Below, in pieces: positions 48,101 to 60,349 of a stretch of 64,000 bases of DNA (positions are counted from its first letter, which is position 1; the number at the start of each line of letters is the position of its first letter). This DNA comes from Aphelenchoides besseyi (Eukaryota > Nematoda > Chromadorea > Rhabditida > Aphelenchoididae): contig JAMPIQ010000002.1 of the NCBI GenBank assembly GCA_024699855.1, positions 11,036,001 through 11,100,000 of the forward strand, in the 5' to 3' direction. A program made the position numbers and the translations under genes. Under the pieces are notes generated by a model. The model had not been told where the DNA came from. It did not search any database and saw nothing but the letters and a program-made list of their open reading frames with translations.

Positions 48101-50117
48101 AGAATCTCCGACATTCATGTCTTCACCAGAAGAAGATACGAGTAAGTTCGGGTGTTGTGGCGCATTTGAGGTTTGATCCTCGAATTGAGCGATCGTGCAC
48201 GCATTGATTTGGTATTGTAGTACGTGATGTTGTTTTTGCGTGCATTTTGCGGTCAGGAATCCACGGGTGGGAAAGCGGTTTGAATCCCCAAAACTGTACT
48301 TCTTTTCTTCTCCCTCTAATCATATGTGCATCACTTTTAAACCCTTTAGAAGTGATAAAATCATTGGAAAAACGTCGTTGGAGTCCAGCGTCTCGACTCA
48401 CCGCTGCTATTGGCTCTCTGCATTCGCGTTCGAATCGATCTCCATGCGTCAAATCCATTTCACTTCAATACTCCATGGACAGTGCAAAATCACCACCACC
48501 AGCAGTTATTCCAATGACTCGGAAAAGTCGTGCACACAAATTTCGACTCTTGTCATCTCGTCTTTCCGCAACCGTCGATGAGCATATGGGTGGTAACGAT
48601 GTAGGAAAAGAAGAAACGATGCCATCGAGAACGCCATCACCACGTCGTCCAACATCTGCTAGTTCGATGCTTGCAACAATCAACGAAACAAGCAACAACG
48701 CTGCACAAGCACGAAACCCAGAAATGGATTTGCCGAGACGTCCGTCTTCAGCCATCGTTCTATCTAATGCGTCGAGACGTTCAGGTTCAAAATCCTCATC
48801 GCCACATCTACGGTGTTTCTGCTTTCCGCACCGATCTTTTCGTGGTGGTGAGCACTTTTGCACTCGCACTGTATCTCTAACGAGATTCACAATTTTGCAA
48901 AAATTTTGCGTTTGTATCTTTAGTCATCACTGTAAATTCGTCGTATAATCATCGTTTGCACAGTGACTTCTAACTTCTATCAAACTTTATTGTCAAAGAT
49001 GTTGCTAAATGGAGACTCAAAGCCACGAGCAACATCTTCGTTTTATTGCTCTTATTGAATGCGAGATTTCAGGTACCTTGGGCGCCATTCAGTTCAATCT
49101 GACCTATTTGGCTGAAGACAAACAACTCGTGATCCATTTGATTCGCGCTAAAGTCAGTAGATTGAGGTTGAAGGAAGTCGAATTTTGCGTTTAGAACTTG
49201 AAAGCCATGGATAAAAACGGATTCTCCGATCCGTACGTCAAATTCCATTTGATTCCCGGCAACGCCAAAGCCACGAAATTGACCTCGAAAACAATCGAAA
49301 AGACGTTGAATCCGGAGTGGAATGAAGAAATGATCTACTACGGGATCACGGAAGAAGAACGATTAAAGAAAACATTGCGCGTCACCGTCCTTGATCGTGA
49401 TCGAATTGGATCGGATTTCTTGGGCGAAACTCGTGTAGCTCTAAAGAAGTTGCCGCTCGGACAAACCAAGAAGTTCAATTTGTATTTGGAGCATGCGATG
49501 CCCGCTCCGGTATGTTGTTTGCAACCAGAAATCGTAATTCGTGTTCAGTTGGAGAAAGCAGAAGAAGTCGAGCGTGGGAAAATTCTTCTTTCAATTTGCT
49601 ACAATATCCAACAGGGCTCCTTGTTTGTGAACATTAAACGTTGTGCCGAGCTTTTGGGCATGGACTCCAGTGGCTTTTCGGATCCTTACTGCAAAGTGTA
49701 TGTGACGAGCAAAATGAAAACCACTCGAATTTTCAGGTCGCTAACGCCCCTCACTTCCAAAGCTCACCGACAACGTACTGCCATTAAAAAGCGAACACTT
49801 AATCCCGAATTTAACGAGGTAATCAGAGACCGTTAGATTGTCAATTGACCGAATTCTTTTAGATACTAAAATTTATTGTTCCGTTCAAGGATTTGCCTAA
49901 GAAAACCTTGGAGATTGGAGTTTACGACCACGACGTTGCACGGCACGACGACTACATTGGTAAGAAATAAACGATCTTGACACAAGCTCTGAGTATCTTT
50001 ACAGGCGGTATCGTTTTGTCAACCGCAGCGAAAGGCGATCGCGGCGTTCAGTGGACTCAGTGCATCGAAAATCCGGGCAAAACCTTCGAGTACTGGCACA
50101 GACTTGAAACCGATTGA
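45125..50117 (+). CDS. rbf-1: Rabphilin (Rab3/Rab27 effector with zinc finger and tandem C2 domains)
   Basis: Synaptic/secretory-vesicle effector. The ATG at 45125 gives MNDWEIGGTQNPWVCPSDRH. The helical Rab-binding segment (ISDAEQEQIRKVLARAEAGR) leads into the FYVE-type zinc finger: CLLCQTEFGLL, CLDCRK, YVCQKNCGVETFDQK and FLCKICSEYRE, then WKKSGAWFYKEMP. A long Ser/Pro/Thr-rich linker uses exons at about 45973-46310, 46353-46685, 47093-47276, 47574-48046, 48091-48142 and 48352-48845. C2A: TLGAIQFNLTYLAEDKQLVI, NLKAMDKNGFSDPYVKFHL, TLRVTVLDRDRIGSDFLGE. C2B: ERGKILLSICYNIQQGSLF, GMDSSGFSDPYCKVYV, TLNPEFNE, LEIGVYDHDVARHDDYIGG, ending EYWHRLETD at 50117. The calcium-binding Asp residues are present in both C2 loops. 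C2B has an extra basic stretch (RIFRSLTPLTSKAHRQRT) before the polybasic strand. Introns are mostly under 60 bp. Confidence 0.93.
47343..47563 (-). other. Antisense open frame inside a rabphilin intron
   Basis: Rabphilin's frame requires an acceptor at 47573 (TTTCACGACAG), leaving a 297 bp intron, long for this gene. On the opposite strand the intron stays open for about 70 codons with protein-like composition: IVGEAAALSDRFVPLQRAFE, then NVAKQILKAAKFGASECFRN and LEQLTECMAQMRATGQKRIM, followed by a GTAACA donor-like site. No ATG and no partner exon were found. It may be a nested exon, a captured fragment or chance. Confidence 0.3.
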
Positions 50118-50733
50118 ATCGTTTAAACGGCTCGTTTCAATTCACTCTTGAAAACGTCTTAACACCATCCCGATTTCACTTTTAACTCGTTCAAACCGGT
50201 AAATTCTAAAACCTAAACTTCTTTGGTGGTTTTTCTAAACTCGTTTTTTCTGATCACATCAATTTCTAATCAATCATGAACGAAAATTTTACTTTCGGGT
50301 GCAATTATTAGCTTCTTACATATAAACACCGTTGATTGTCAGAATTTTGTTGATAAAAGTTTTATTAAACTTTGTGGAGGTGGATATTGTCAGAGCGAAG
50401 TACCAGTATTGCACCAATGGATATCACGTGTATCGAAAGAGAGCTTCTCAACTGACTATATGCTAGTCATGCATCAGAAACAGATGTGAAATAGTTCACC
50501 TTTAAAATAGAAATATGAAAAGTAACACTAAGTATAGAATGCAAAATGACTTTAAAAACCCGTGCGCAGACTAATGGCCTGAAGAATGAGGTATAGATAT
50601 ACAATTGACTAAACTAAAACCAATATTCTGTCATTACTAACAAACAAACTAAGCATAGAAATCAATGAAACCTTCATGCGATAATAAAAAGAGTTTTTAA
50701 CTAAACCTCGTAGAAAATAAACCTAATGGGACA
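50118..50733. other. 3' UTR region between convergent rabphilin and Mondo genes
   Basis: About 600 bp between two stop codons on opposite strands. No open frame of note and no RNA gene seen. Confidence 0.45.
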
Positions 50734-53700
50734 TTAAAAACTGCCATCATTGTATTGAGCCATGTTACTGACTTCACGATTAATGTAATCTTCCAATGTT
50801 GCTGGAGCACCACTTGAATTCATATTCGTCAAATTGGTTTCTGTAGCAATTTTAATCAACGTCTTGGTTGCCAGCGGACGTAGACGTGCAACTTTGAATT
50901 GACTTTCGGACCAGCCGAGAGTCGCGTTTCGTAGTGCCGACTTTTCGGTGCTCTCGACATTAACTTGTTCTGCAAACGCTTCAACCACCGGCTTCATCAT
51001 GCTCGTCATCTACAAACAACACAAATCAAATCAAAAGTTTTGATATTACTAACCACAAAGAATCGGTGATCATCACGCGATCGTTCGCGAACGTATCGCT
51101 CAAAAAATTGCATAACTTGGCCGGAAATAGTCGACGACGACTGGCCATTAGCAGTTTGTTGTATATTAGATGGAAGTGACGACTGTACAATTCTAAATAC
51201 AAAACAAAATGAAACTATGAGCTGGAAAACAACATACGATACACGTTTTTGTAGCAATTCGTTACGTTTCTCACACTCAGCCACTTGTTTATCGTATTCT
51301 TCAATTCGCTTCTTCAACAATCGAATATGTTGAGCAGCCCGATTCAACACGACCGCATTGGTAACTTTCAGTCCGGTTTCTTCGATCACTGGAATCGCTT
51401 GTGTTAGCGCATCGAATCCATCTTTCAACGCTTCTCGTCGATTTTTCTCTGCATTCAAATGAAGTAATCGCTTTCTTTCTTCCGGATGAAGCGTACTATC
51501 CGCTGCTTCAGAGCACGACGCGCTATAACGTCCGCGTTTGTTTGAGAAGCCTAAGTTTAAAAGTTCATACAATCAGAATGCTTTGTTTTAGTTACCAGAT
51601 GGAGAAAATTCATCGAAACTCTCGTCACTAGCTTCTGCTTTGGGCGTATTCAATGGAGATTGTTGATCATCGTCCGCATTATAAGAAAGTTGAGTTTGAA
51701 CAGACGGAGGTTGCGAAAACGAGGTCGATTGAGCAGAAGTTGGAGTTGAAGATGGTGGTGGTAGAAGTTGTGATCGAGTTCGTTTTCCTCGTACCGAACG
51801 TCGTCCGGCCGAGTCTTTTTGGGTTGAAGCAACAAGCTCCTGATCGACCGCAACTGGTGGTTCTAAGACAACGGGATTCGGTCGACGTCCGGATGTTCGT
51901 CGCTAAGAAATCGATTAATCGCACTAATTGAAAAATTTACCTTAAAGTTTGATGGTGGCTGAGAAACTGGAGCAGTCATTTCGTAGTCCACGGATTGCGG
52001 AGCCGATGCGACTTGTTTCGGTGGTTTCAGACCGATGGGACCATAGGAATGATTTCGTTGATCGTCCAATTGACCTGTTCGAACACTCAATGGTTCGCTA
52101 AGCGGAGTGTTAGTGGTTGAAGAACGGGTTTCACGTTTTGCTTGACTGTTCCAAGCCGAGCGTCCCGGAACACTGTCAGCTGAACTGGGAAAAGGAACAA
52201 AACTCGACTTTACGTTTCCAATTGCATTCAAGTCGACGGGAGAGATTTGTGGCCCGTTTTGAACATCAGCTCGCGGTCCAGCAGTTAGAATACTTGCCAA
52301 TGAAGCGGACGGTGTTGAAATATTGGCACTTTGTGGTAAGTAGTGCGACAAATCGTGTGCATTTCGCAGAGAATTCGATGGATCAATCAACGGTTGTCGA
52401 TTTGAGACCGCGTCAAACAAATTCGCTTCATGAGGGCCCATCGGACGTTGTTGCCCGAAGTGCAGCGTAGAAGTTGGCATCTGAGGTCGTGGAGCAAGAG
52501 GTTGTTGTGCTGAAGTGATTGTTGATGGATGTTGAGGCATCGGTTGAACGGTTTTTGCATTGTTTGCCGAAAATCCGTAACTCGCCGTGTATGTAGGCAT
52601 TGGCTGGGCGCAGTGATGTGCCTGACTTAAACTTAACAACATACTTGCTTGAGCCGCCGTCGAAGCGGCTGGTGATCGAAGCATCTGAAATAAGATAACA
52701 ACTAGTTTAGAGAGAATAACAAAATAACTTACTTGTAGAGTTTTCTCTTCTGGCAAATTGTAAATTTGTGGATTGTTCATCCAATACTGTTGCGGTGAAA
52801 TGAGCTGACCGCTTTGATCCATCACAAAACTGCTAAACGAATTCTAGATTAGTTCTTTAAGATTTTTTTAAGTTACCGCAAACTGTTATGATTTGATATT
52901 GGTGCACCAATCATCGATGTCATTGGAACACTAGACGATGGAGTTGGTGTGTTGACGGAAGCCGAAACAATAAATTGAGGTAGATAGTCAAAGGAATTGG
53001 CAATTGAGGCGACTGGTTTTAGATTTGCTGAAGCACTTCGAGGCGCAGATTTTACTTCTAATGCTCCCACTGAGCCGACGGGCGATTCATTTAAACTGCT
53101 GGTGCTAGAAATCGTCCGTGTTTCGTAAACGGCTTGAGAATAGAGAGGCTGCGAAAGAATGGAAGAAGCCAAACTGCTAGCTGGTAGATTCGACGATTGA
53201 CGTGTTGGCTGATTGTAATCGATTAGTGTGTCAGGAGAACCATAATCTTTGCTACCAATTAACGGCGTTGTAGGCGAACTGAGCGTTGACATCGGTTGGG
53301 TCGCACCAAAATTGTAACTTTGAGCAGATCGACTACCCGCCGAGAAACGTGGATCTCCCGTCGACTGTTGCATTGAAAACGTTGGTTCTAGCGCATCCAA
53401 ATTTGTGTCGTCATCTAAAGCATGTTTAACGTGAATAAAATCGAAGTCTACTACCTGCGTTCATTATTTCTTCGAGACTCGGTTGCAACGAAAGCAACCC
53501 GGGCTGCATAAAGTCGGCGTTGTTACTTTGCACTGAAAAGTTTGATGACTTCAATACGATTCCATTTAATGCCAACTCACTTAGCTCTTTTGGGTTAGGA
53601 AAAAGGAACGGAACATTGAGGCTGTCGAAGAGTGAATTCGTAAAATCCTGACCAAAATCTTCGAAATCAAAATAGTCGTCCATCGTCGATAGATTTTGAG

Positions 53701-54547
53701 GCGTTTGACTTTGCGGTGGTCGGATTTTGTTTTCGGTTAGATCGCATTCACACTTCGAATTTTCCTAGAAATTAATATTTTCGTATTGTGACTACAAATG
53801 TTGGTTTACCGGCTTTCGACAACAAATTTTCTTCTTTTTTGCGGCTCGATTGTAAGTTCGCCATCGTTTATACTGAGCACAAACGGCCTCCATTCGTCGT
53901 TTCCAATACATGCCTTCAAGAACCGTTCCCTAAATATGCAAGTTACAAAAAGCGTTTATGTTCCCACTTACTTCGATCTTCGTGTGAGTTGTGTCGTCGT
54001 CTGGCACAGCGAAATAGCAATACGGAGTCTTCTTTCTTTTGTCCGGTTTACGAACTGAAAACAGAAGTGTGTTTGCTCTAAACAAGAAACCCACATTCCA
54101 TGTAATATGCTCTCCAAATAACATTGTTTAAGCGAATTCGATGTTTCCATTGCAATTTCAATCCTTTGAAGTCTTTCCATTTTGGTGTCGTCATTTTCAT
54201 GTACGCCACTTTGATACAACGATTCAACTTATTCAAAGATACATCAATTGCAATTGATTGCGTTTTCGTGGGTCCAAATTTGTAGAATGTCACCGGCTTC
54301 TCATCTTCTTGCAGTCGATAAACCTTAAAAATTTGCTGGAATCGTGGATTGCGAATGAAGACTGATTCAACATGCTTACCTTATTGGCTCGGTCCTGAAG
54401 ACTGCGTTTCTCCAAGATCGGAGCTTCTGAAGTGGAATCGTCGACATCAACGACGTCCACTTCCACGTCTTCGTCTTCATCCTCCGGAATCTCCGAATGC
54501 AGATTTGAGGTCATAAAATGACCACTGTGTATCGGTTCGTTCGGCAT
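50734..54547 (-). CDS. mml-1: Mondo family bHLH-Zip transcription factor (MondoA/ChREBP, MML-1-like)
   Basis: Glucose-6-phosphate-responsive transcription factor that pairs with Mlx. The ATG at 54547 gives MPNEPIHSGHFMTSN, the Mondo conserved region start, followed by an acidic stretch. The glucose-sensing module continues with FKVYRLQEDEKPVTFYKFGP, MTTPKWKDFKGLKLQWKHRI, RLNNVIWRAYYMEC, KTPYCYFAVPDDDTTHTKIE, GTVLEGMYWKRRMEAVCAQY and KRWRTYNRAAKKKK. Then come an activation region (YFDFEDFGQDFTNSLFDSLN) and a long Ser/Pro/Gln linker (51.9-53.4 kb). The bHLH basic region HLNAEKNRREALKDGFDALT has the His-Glu-Arg triad for CACGTG/ChoRE sites. Helix 2 and the zipper are KVTNAVVLNRAAQHIRLLKK and RIEEYDKQVAECEKRNELLQ. 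The C-terminal Mondo dimerisation and cytoplasmic-localisation domain ends at 50734. Complete; spliced with short introns. Confidence 0.93.
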
Positions 54548-56951
54548 CTTGCCGCCTAAAAACACGAAACAAATCAAGAGCCTCGTGATCGTAAAAATTC
54601 GAGTGAGAAACACGAAAAAGAAAGTGGGGTGATAAAAACAAAGACAATAAAAATTGGTCCCTATTTTTACAGGCGTTCCAGTGCAAAAGTGAAATGTCCA
54701 AAACCACGCCGAAAAACAGCAACGGCAAAACAGCAGAGCGAGTGGCAGCTGATGAGCGATGAAAGCGGTGAGAGCGAAGCGACGAATGATTAGAGAAGTA
54801 GCAGCAGATTTTTCCGTTTGATGACAACACGGGGGTCAACCAAACGGTTGATCGTTCACTGCGTTTTCGCATTTACATAAGAACCCGTGGATGATAAGCG
54901 AGACGTGAAAAATCATCGAATTTTGGACACGAATTCTAATTGTCTGTTTCCAACTAGCAATTGGTTTCAGATGTCGGCAGAAGCCCGCACAACTTGCGCG
55001 TTTTTGTATTCGCATATTATTGCTGTGAAAACACGAACCTATTTCAACTTTCGACAAAACGACACGTGACAGTTGGCTTATTAGTGAGCAGAAGAGCGCG
55101 ACCATTTGGAGTTTCTGGATGCTTGCAGATTACGTCTACGTTTTCGTTCAATTATGGCCGAGAACACGGAGCACAGAAACAGAAATCCGGCTCGGTAATT
55201 AAACTGCACGCCCAAACGACTTGGTTCTGCGGGTTTAATTAGTTGGCTTTTGCATGAGTTCAATTGTTTCTGGGAACTCAGAAGTGAACTGGTGCCAGCA
55301 AAATGGTTTTCTCACTTTTACTAACATCGCGTAGTTATTCTTCAGTTGGTGTTGAATTACGACAAGCAAACAGACTGGTGGGCGTGTTGCTTCATTATTT
55401 ATATATTTTGCTATGACCGTTGCATTGTAGTCAAAACCCATCGATGAAATGACAAAACCCAAAAGCTTTCTACAGAAATCTCGTTGTAAAATGTTGACTT
55501 CAAAGTACGATCGAGCAAAATACGAAGAGAAATAACAACCGAATCGTTAATTCTTATCAGAAAGTACGTTGAGCTAACGCAAAGATCTGAAGTCGAGTTG
55601 AAAGAACGTTCGCATATTTGGAAACCCAAAAAAAGAAAGGAGTTTTTGTAAGACAAAATGAAGTTTACGCAAAAGATTTTATGACAAATTACCAGACATA
55701 GATTGCGTATATCAATGGAATAAACGTCAATATCAGCGGCCGAGAGTGTACAATACTTTTCGAATGTTAACTTAGCATTCTATTCAACGCAAGCCGATGC
55801 TCAGACAAAAAGGTTTTCGCAATTTTAAACCCATCGAACATAAACAAACGCTAAAGAAAAGCATGCGAATTGGAAGCAAAAATGATGTCGGGTCAACAAT
55901 CGGCCGATAAAGTGACAGATAGTTCCGTTGAACTCATGTGACACTGAGCGTCCGCAGCAGCACCTCGAGACAAAAATTACGATTGGAAATCAAAGAGTGG
56001 AGCGGGAGACCAATCGTTGCACTCCCACTGCTTTCAGACGTTTTGTGGCAGTTCTCAAACAAATCGGGTTAAACATCCACGTGCTGAACGGAGTGCTGCA
56101 ATGCACCGAACATACACTCACGTTTTATGCTTATTGCAGACATACACGTCAAATGTTTCTGTTTGAAACTACAAGCTCCGCTCTCTGATTACAAAACGGG
56201 TAAAACTGTTAAAAACAAACATTTTTCGTACAAAAACTTGCAACATTCGCACGTCTTTGAAGCTTCAAACACGAAGCGTGTAGATCTAAAAGGGTCGTCA
56301 GAAAAGGAGCTGATTCAAACAAAACACAAATTGGACGATCTGTCATCGCTGTCTGGTATTGGAAGCCAACCCCTACGAATTATTCGGTAGGTAAGCGCCG
56401 ACAGATGATTGAAAAGTTTAAATGCAACCGATCAAAGTGATCAACTTGGGTGCGGAATGATGAAAGAAATCAATGTAGAAAAAAAGTATGAGACTATTTC
56501 TTATAGAAACACTCCAATAGTAGTCTCTTGGGATGTTGTTGTAAAATCGGAGGCTAATAATTGAAGTTTCTGGACGTTGCAATAAAAATGTTTAAGAGCA
56601 ATAGTTTCTTGGAAACGTACTAATTGATATCAAAGAGTTGAGTTTAAAGTCAAAGATAACAAAAGGTCGGTATGATTTGGCGCAATTGTCGCCAATTCGT
56701 CTTTTTCAGTCGAGAACCATCACGCGAGTATTTATGATCAATGGAAGAAAAATAGAGTGAAACCACGTGATTATCGGAATATTTAGCACCATGGAAACTA
56801 CGATTCGACGAGCGCAATGACACGCGTACTCAATCAGGTTATCGAACATAACTGCAGACAAGCTCTTAACTTTTCGTCAAATCTACTCGTTAAATCAATA
56901 AATTATAATGTTTATTTCAATAAATGCTGTCAAATAGTAATGATCGTAGAT
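54548..56951. other. Intergenic upstream of the Mondo gene
   Basis: Promoter side of the Mondo gene. Frames on both strands (54836-55105 minus, 55928-56188 plus, 56127-56390 plus) have no recognisable motif or splice partner. Nothing else is supported. Confidence 0.35.
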
Positions 56952-58273
56952 TCAAAACGATTGCACTGCTTTCAGAGTTTGTGTAATTGAGGCTGCAAGA
57001 GCATTGGAAGAACGAGACACTCGTTTGAATTCAGAACCAAATCGTGGTTTGTCATAAGCGTTGTTGACATCCTTAACGGTGTCGGCAAGTGTTTTCAAGA
57101 GCTAAAACACATGAAAACATAACTAATCCCATTCGTTAGTAGCTACCTGATCAAGTTGTTTTGATAATATGAGTGCTTGATAGTATGTATTCCGTTTTTC
57201 GAGAAGTTTCTCACACATCGTTACAATTTTATTGGCCTGCACTACTACCGCGTGAGTGTAGTTTGAGCGTTCGATGGCGGTGGTTTGATTATGAATTGAA
57301 CGTATCAGAGTTTTGGATCTAAAATTGCAATTAATTTTCAAGAATTTATGCTCTGAACACGTACGCTGTTGACAGATGACCGATGTCTACGAGAATATGG
57401 TTTTTCTGAGTTTCGACGGTCTGACGACGTTTAGGACTTTGAGTTGGAATTGTTTTCAGGATCCCGTTTAAACGTTTACGCGCAGTTTCTATGCTACAAT
57501 AATAACTACTGATGTTACAAAAAGTTGCTTATTTCTTACATTTGTAACTGCTCGACTGGAGTTAAATTGGAGTTGGTGTTATCGAGTCCACTTTTTTCGT
57601 CGACTTCTGTTTCCATTGAAGAATTGTTCATTTTTTCCACTACTACGGCAATCTCATCAATCACTTTGTCGAATGGTTCGTAAACGTATTCCCGCGAACC
57701 AAAATTTAATCCCGAACGATTAAGCGCCGATGAAGAGCGTCGTCTTCCACAATGATTCAAATACTCGGTTGATCGCGACGATTCAGCAACAATGTGTTTG
57801 TAGGCACCGTGTAGTCTTCCCAGTAACGGCGATTCCACTTGTTGATATGCAGCAGAACTAAACGCATAGTTGAGAGTGCGGTTTGTATTCGCTCACCTAT
57901 GTCTTGGTACACTGTTTGAATTGGTTGCGTTTTCCAAGCCCGTAAACTCCTTAAGAGACATTCGTCGGACGGTTATTTTTGTCGGATGTATAGGCTTTTT
58001 TTCCATTGCTGCATACGACAATGGAACGAAATCTTCAGTGAAATCGGATTCTTTGGTTGCGTTCATAGCTATGGGAAAGGTACGACTTGTAGACAACTTA
58101 AGTTGACCAAATCGTTGACCACACAATGTACCAAAAGAACGAGCAATCTGATCGACTGTATTCGAAGACTTTTCTTCAATTTCCGGTGGTGTTACGGTTG
58201 TTGGCGAGGGCGATGGAAGAATAACCGAAGTTGAACTGAAGTCGAAACGTACGTGCTTTCTCTCTGAAACCAT
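56952..58273 (-). CDS. Unrecognised helical/coiled-coil protein, apparently complete
   Basis: The ATG at 58273 gives MVSERKHVRFDFSSTSVILP. Exon 1 ends NSNSVPRH-R at a GTGAGC donor. Exon 2 (about 57536-57855) reads SAAYQQVESPLLGRLHGAYK, CGRRRSSSALNRSGLNFGSR, EYVYEPFDKVIDEIAVVVEK. Further exons read TARKRLNGILKTIPTQSPKR, NHILVDIGHLSTAY, TLIRSIHNQTTAIERSNYTH, ANKIVTMCEKLLEKRNTYYQ, and LLKTLADTVKDVNNAYDKPR with SSNALAASITQTLKAVQSF-stop at 56952. An N-terminal disordered Ser/Pro region with arginine-rich phospho-like sites precedes a run of amphipathic helices that could form a helical bundle. About 400 residues, all introns short and in frame. Likely a real adaptor-like protein, but I do not recognise the family. 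Confidence 0.65.
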
Positions 58274-60059
58274 GTTGAATCAAAATGAGCAACGCAAAGA
58301 ATAGCCAAAGGTAGTTAATTTGTCAGTGTTTAGAATTGTTTAGATAGAAATATTAAGTATTGAACTACAACGTATATTATTAACTATTCAATCCAATGCG
58401 TGTGGTCATCCGTTTTGATGAAATTTCCGAAAGAGTTTTAATCTCAAGTCAAATGTGCGCCGGAAAGGCGGTCAGAGCAAAAAGTAGCCGCATGGCTCAG
58501 CAGTCCAAGACGAAGCACAAGCGGATGAATAGCAACTCGGGAGTAAAGACGGGAAGGATGAAAGAACTGAGTCAAATCCCGTTGAAATGGTTCCAATCGA
58601 AAATTTTTCGGTTTCTAGAATGTGGCACGAGGGACAATGCAGAGATTTGTTTTGGGTTGACGTTTCAAGAAACAATGCGCATAAATTCATAAAAATAACT
58701 TCTCTCGAGTTCTTGGCTGAACAGTTTTGTGTGTGAGCTTTTTTCCGAAATAGAAAGCAGACTGCTAAGTCAATAGCAATTAAAATTGATGGTAACGCTT
58801 AGTGAAAAAGATAAACTCCGAAGAAATTCAAACGTTTTCAGGCGGCAAAGTCGAGCACACTGATGGATAGAACTCAACGTGAAAAGAATCGGGAGTTTTC
58901 CGTTAAGTTGGTGGAACAAATTTGAGGCGGGCAATTGGATTATTGGCGGATAGAGAATCTACTAGGCTATCAAATTTCGATGCCGCCTACCGTCTAAGCT
59001 CAAAAAACGTCGAAGCTCCAGAAGTCGTGCCTGTGGCGTACGTTTGCGATCCACTGGAAGGGTTTCCGGTTCACTCTGCAAAAATTGTCGTTACACAAAT
59101 TGAACAGCACCTCAACAATAATTTGGATTCCTGAATCATTTCGTGCGCACACTCTCGGTGTACTTCAAAATAACGAAAATACACGTGACGAAGAGAAACG
59201 ACGTTTAAATTAATATTCGCGCAATTTGAAACTAAATGATCGAAAGGATGTTTGACAGCTTTGAATTAAAGTCCTAATTGTTTACTATTGAAGAACAACA
59301 TGGACCTTAAACACTAGAGATTAGGCTTGTATTCAGCAATCAAACGAATTGACGACTCCAACAACTCAGTGCTTGGAGCAAACAGTGTGCGAAAGTAAAT
59401 TCTCAATTAGTGGCTTAATAATTTATCGCTCAAAACGGATGTGTATTAGCAACAGGTTAACAAGCGGTCTCTTCATGTTGCCAGAAGGCGGACAGCTGAA
59501 AGCACGTTCCCAGAGATTTGAATGTGAACGACAGTCATAAATCAACGTCGACTCGTTTTTCTTTTCGTAATTTGTTTGCAAATGCGGAGATCGAGGCAAA
59601 TGAGGGATTCTGAAGCGAACATCCGAAGCAGTTTGTTTTCAAACCGTAGATGTTTTATGGGCACCGGGAATGGGCGTTGAATACACTGTTCGATGGCGCA
59701 TTGGGACGTTTCGACGGAAAGGTTGTCGGCGCAGAGAATCGTGAAAAATGATTGGCCACTTGAGAAATGTGTCCATGGAAGCACAATTCTGGAGTCGGAA
59801 GTCGAAAATGGCGAATGTGAAACGACAAATGAACAGTCTGCGCATTGAAAAGGAATCTCGTAAAATTCACTGAGCGTAGTTGGTCCGAGATTTGCGAGAC
59901 GGACGGAATATAATCTTCTCATCTATATAATGAATGCGAGTGTTTTCAAAAAACAAATGTGTTCGCCTTCAAACATGTGTTTTTCTATTTTAAAGCGAAT
60001 CCATTACACTCATTGTTTCCAATTAAAATCAGTACTTGACTTCCAGCTGATATTAAAAA
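58274..60059. other. Intergenic, no gene recognised
   Basis: Frames at 58396-58692 (+), 58922-59134 (+) and 59542-59922 (-) lack motifs and splice partners. Three minus-strand frames overlap around 59640-59845, which argues for a stop-poor composition and not for coding. Confidence 0.35.
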
Positions 60060-60310
60060 TGATTAAGGAACCCACTCGAGCACTTAATGCGGCGGATTTT
60101 AGGGGCTTGCAACTCGAAACACATGAGTTTTGTTGCGAATTGGACTCCACGTTGGTCGTTGATATGTGCAACAGAGCAGTTCTTGAAACACACGAATGTT
60201 GTCCCAATCCGGAACCCGTCGATGCTACGGTTCCGCGTCGTGTTGCACTGGACCAGCGTCTCTCGTTTGTTGAGTTCAAGTTATCCATTACAGCATTAGG
60301 AAGTGAATGA
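60060..60310 (+). CDS. Possible small protein, unknown
   Basis: An ATG opens MIKEPTRALNAADFRGLQLE and continues DSTLVVDMCNRAVLETHECC, about 83 residues with mixed charge and several Cys. It ends 40 bp from the stop codon of the convergent WW-PDZ-FERM gene. Composition is protein-like but there is no family, intron or clear promoter. The opposite strand is also open here. Confidence 0.28.
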
Positions 60311-60349
60311 CTAAACAACAAATCAACATTGGAACGCACTGTTTGTTTA

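Noticed and set aside
48146..48350. tRNA-like B-box (GGTTTGAATCCCC) in a rabphilin intron
   Set aside because: No convincing A-box at the right distance and no cloverleaf; an isolated match.
59542..59922. Overlapping minus-strand ORFs (126, 68 and 71 codons)
   Set aside because: Three frames open at once means a stop-poor composition, not coding; no motif.
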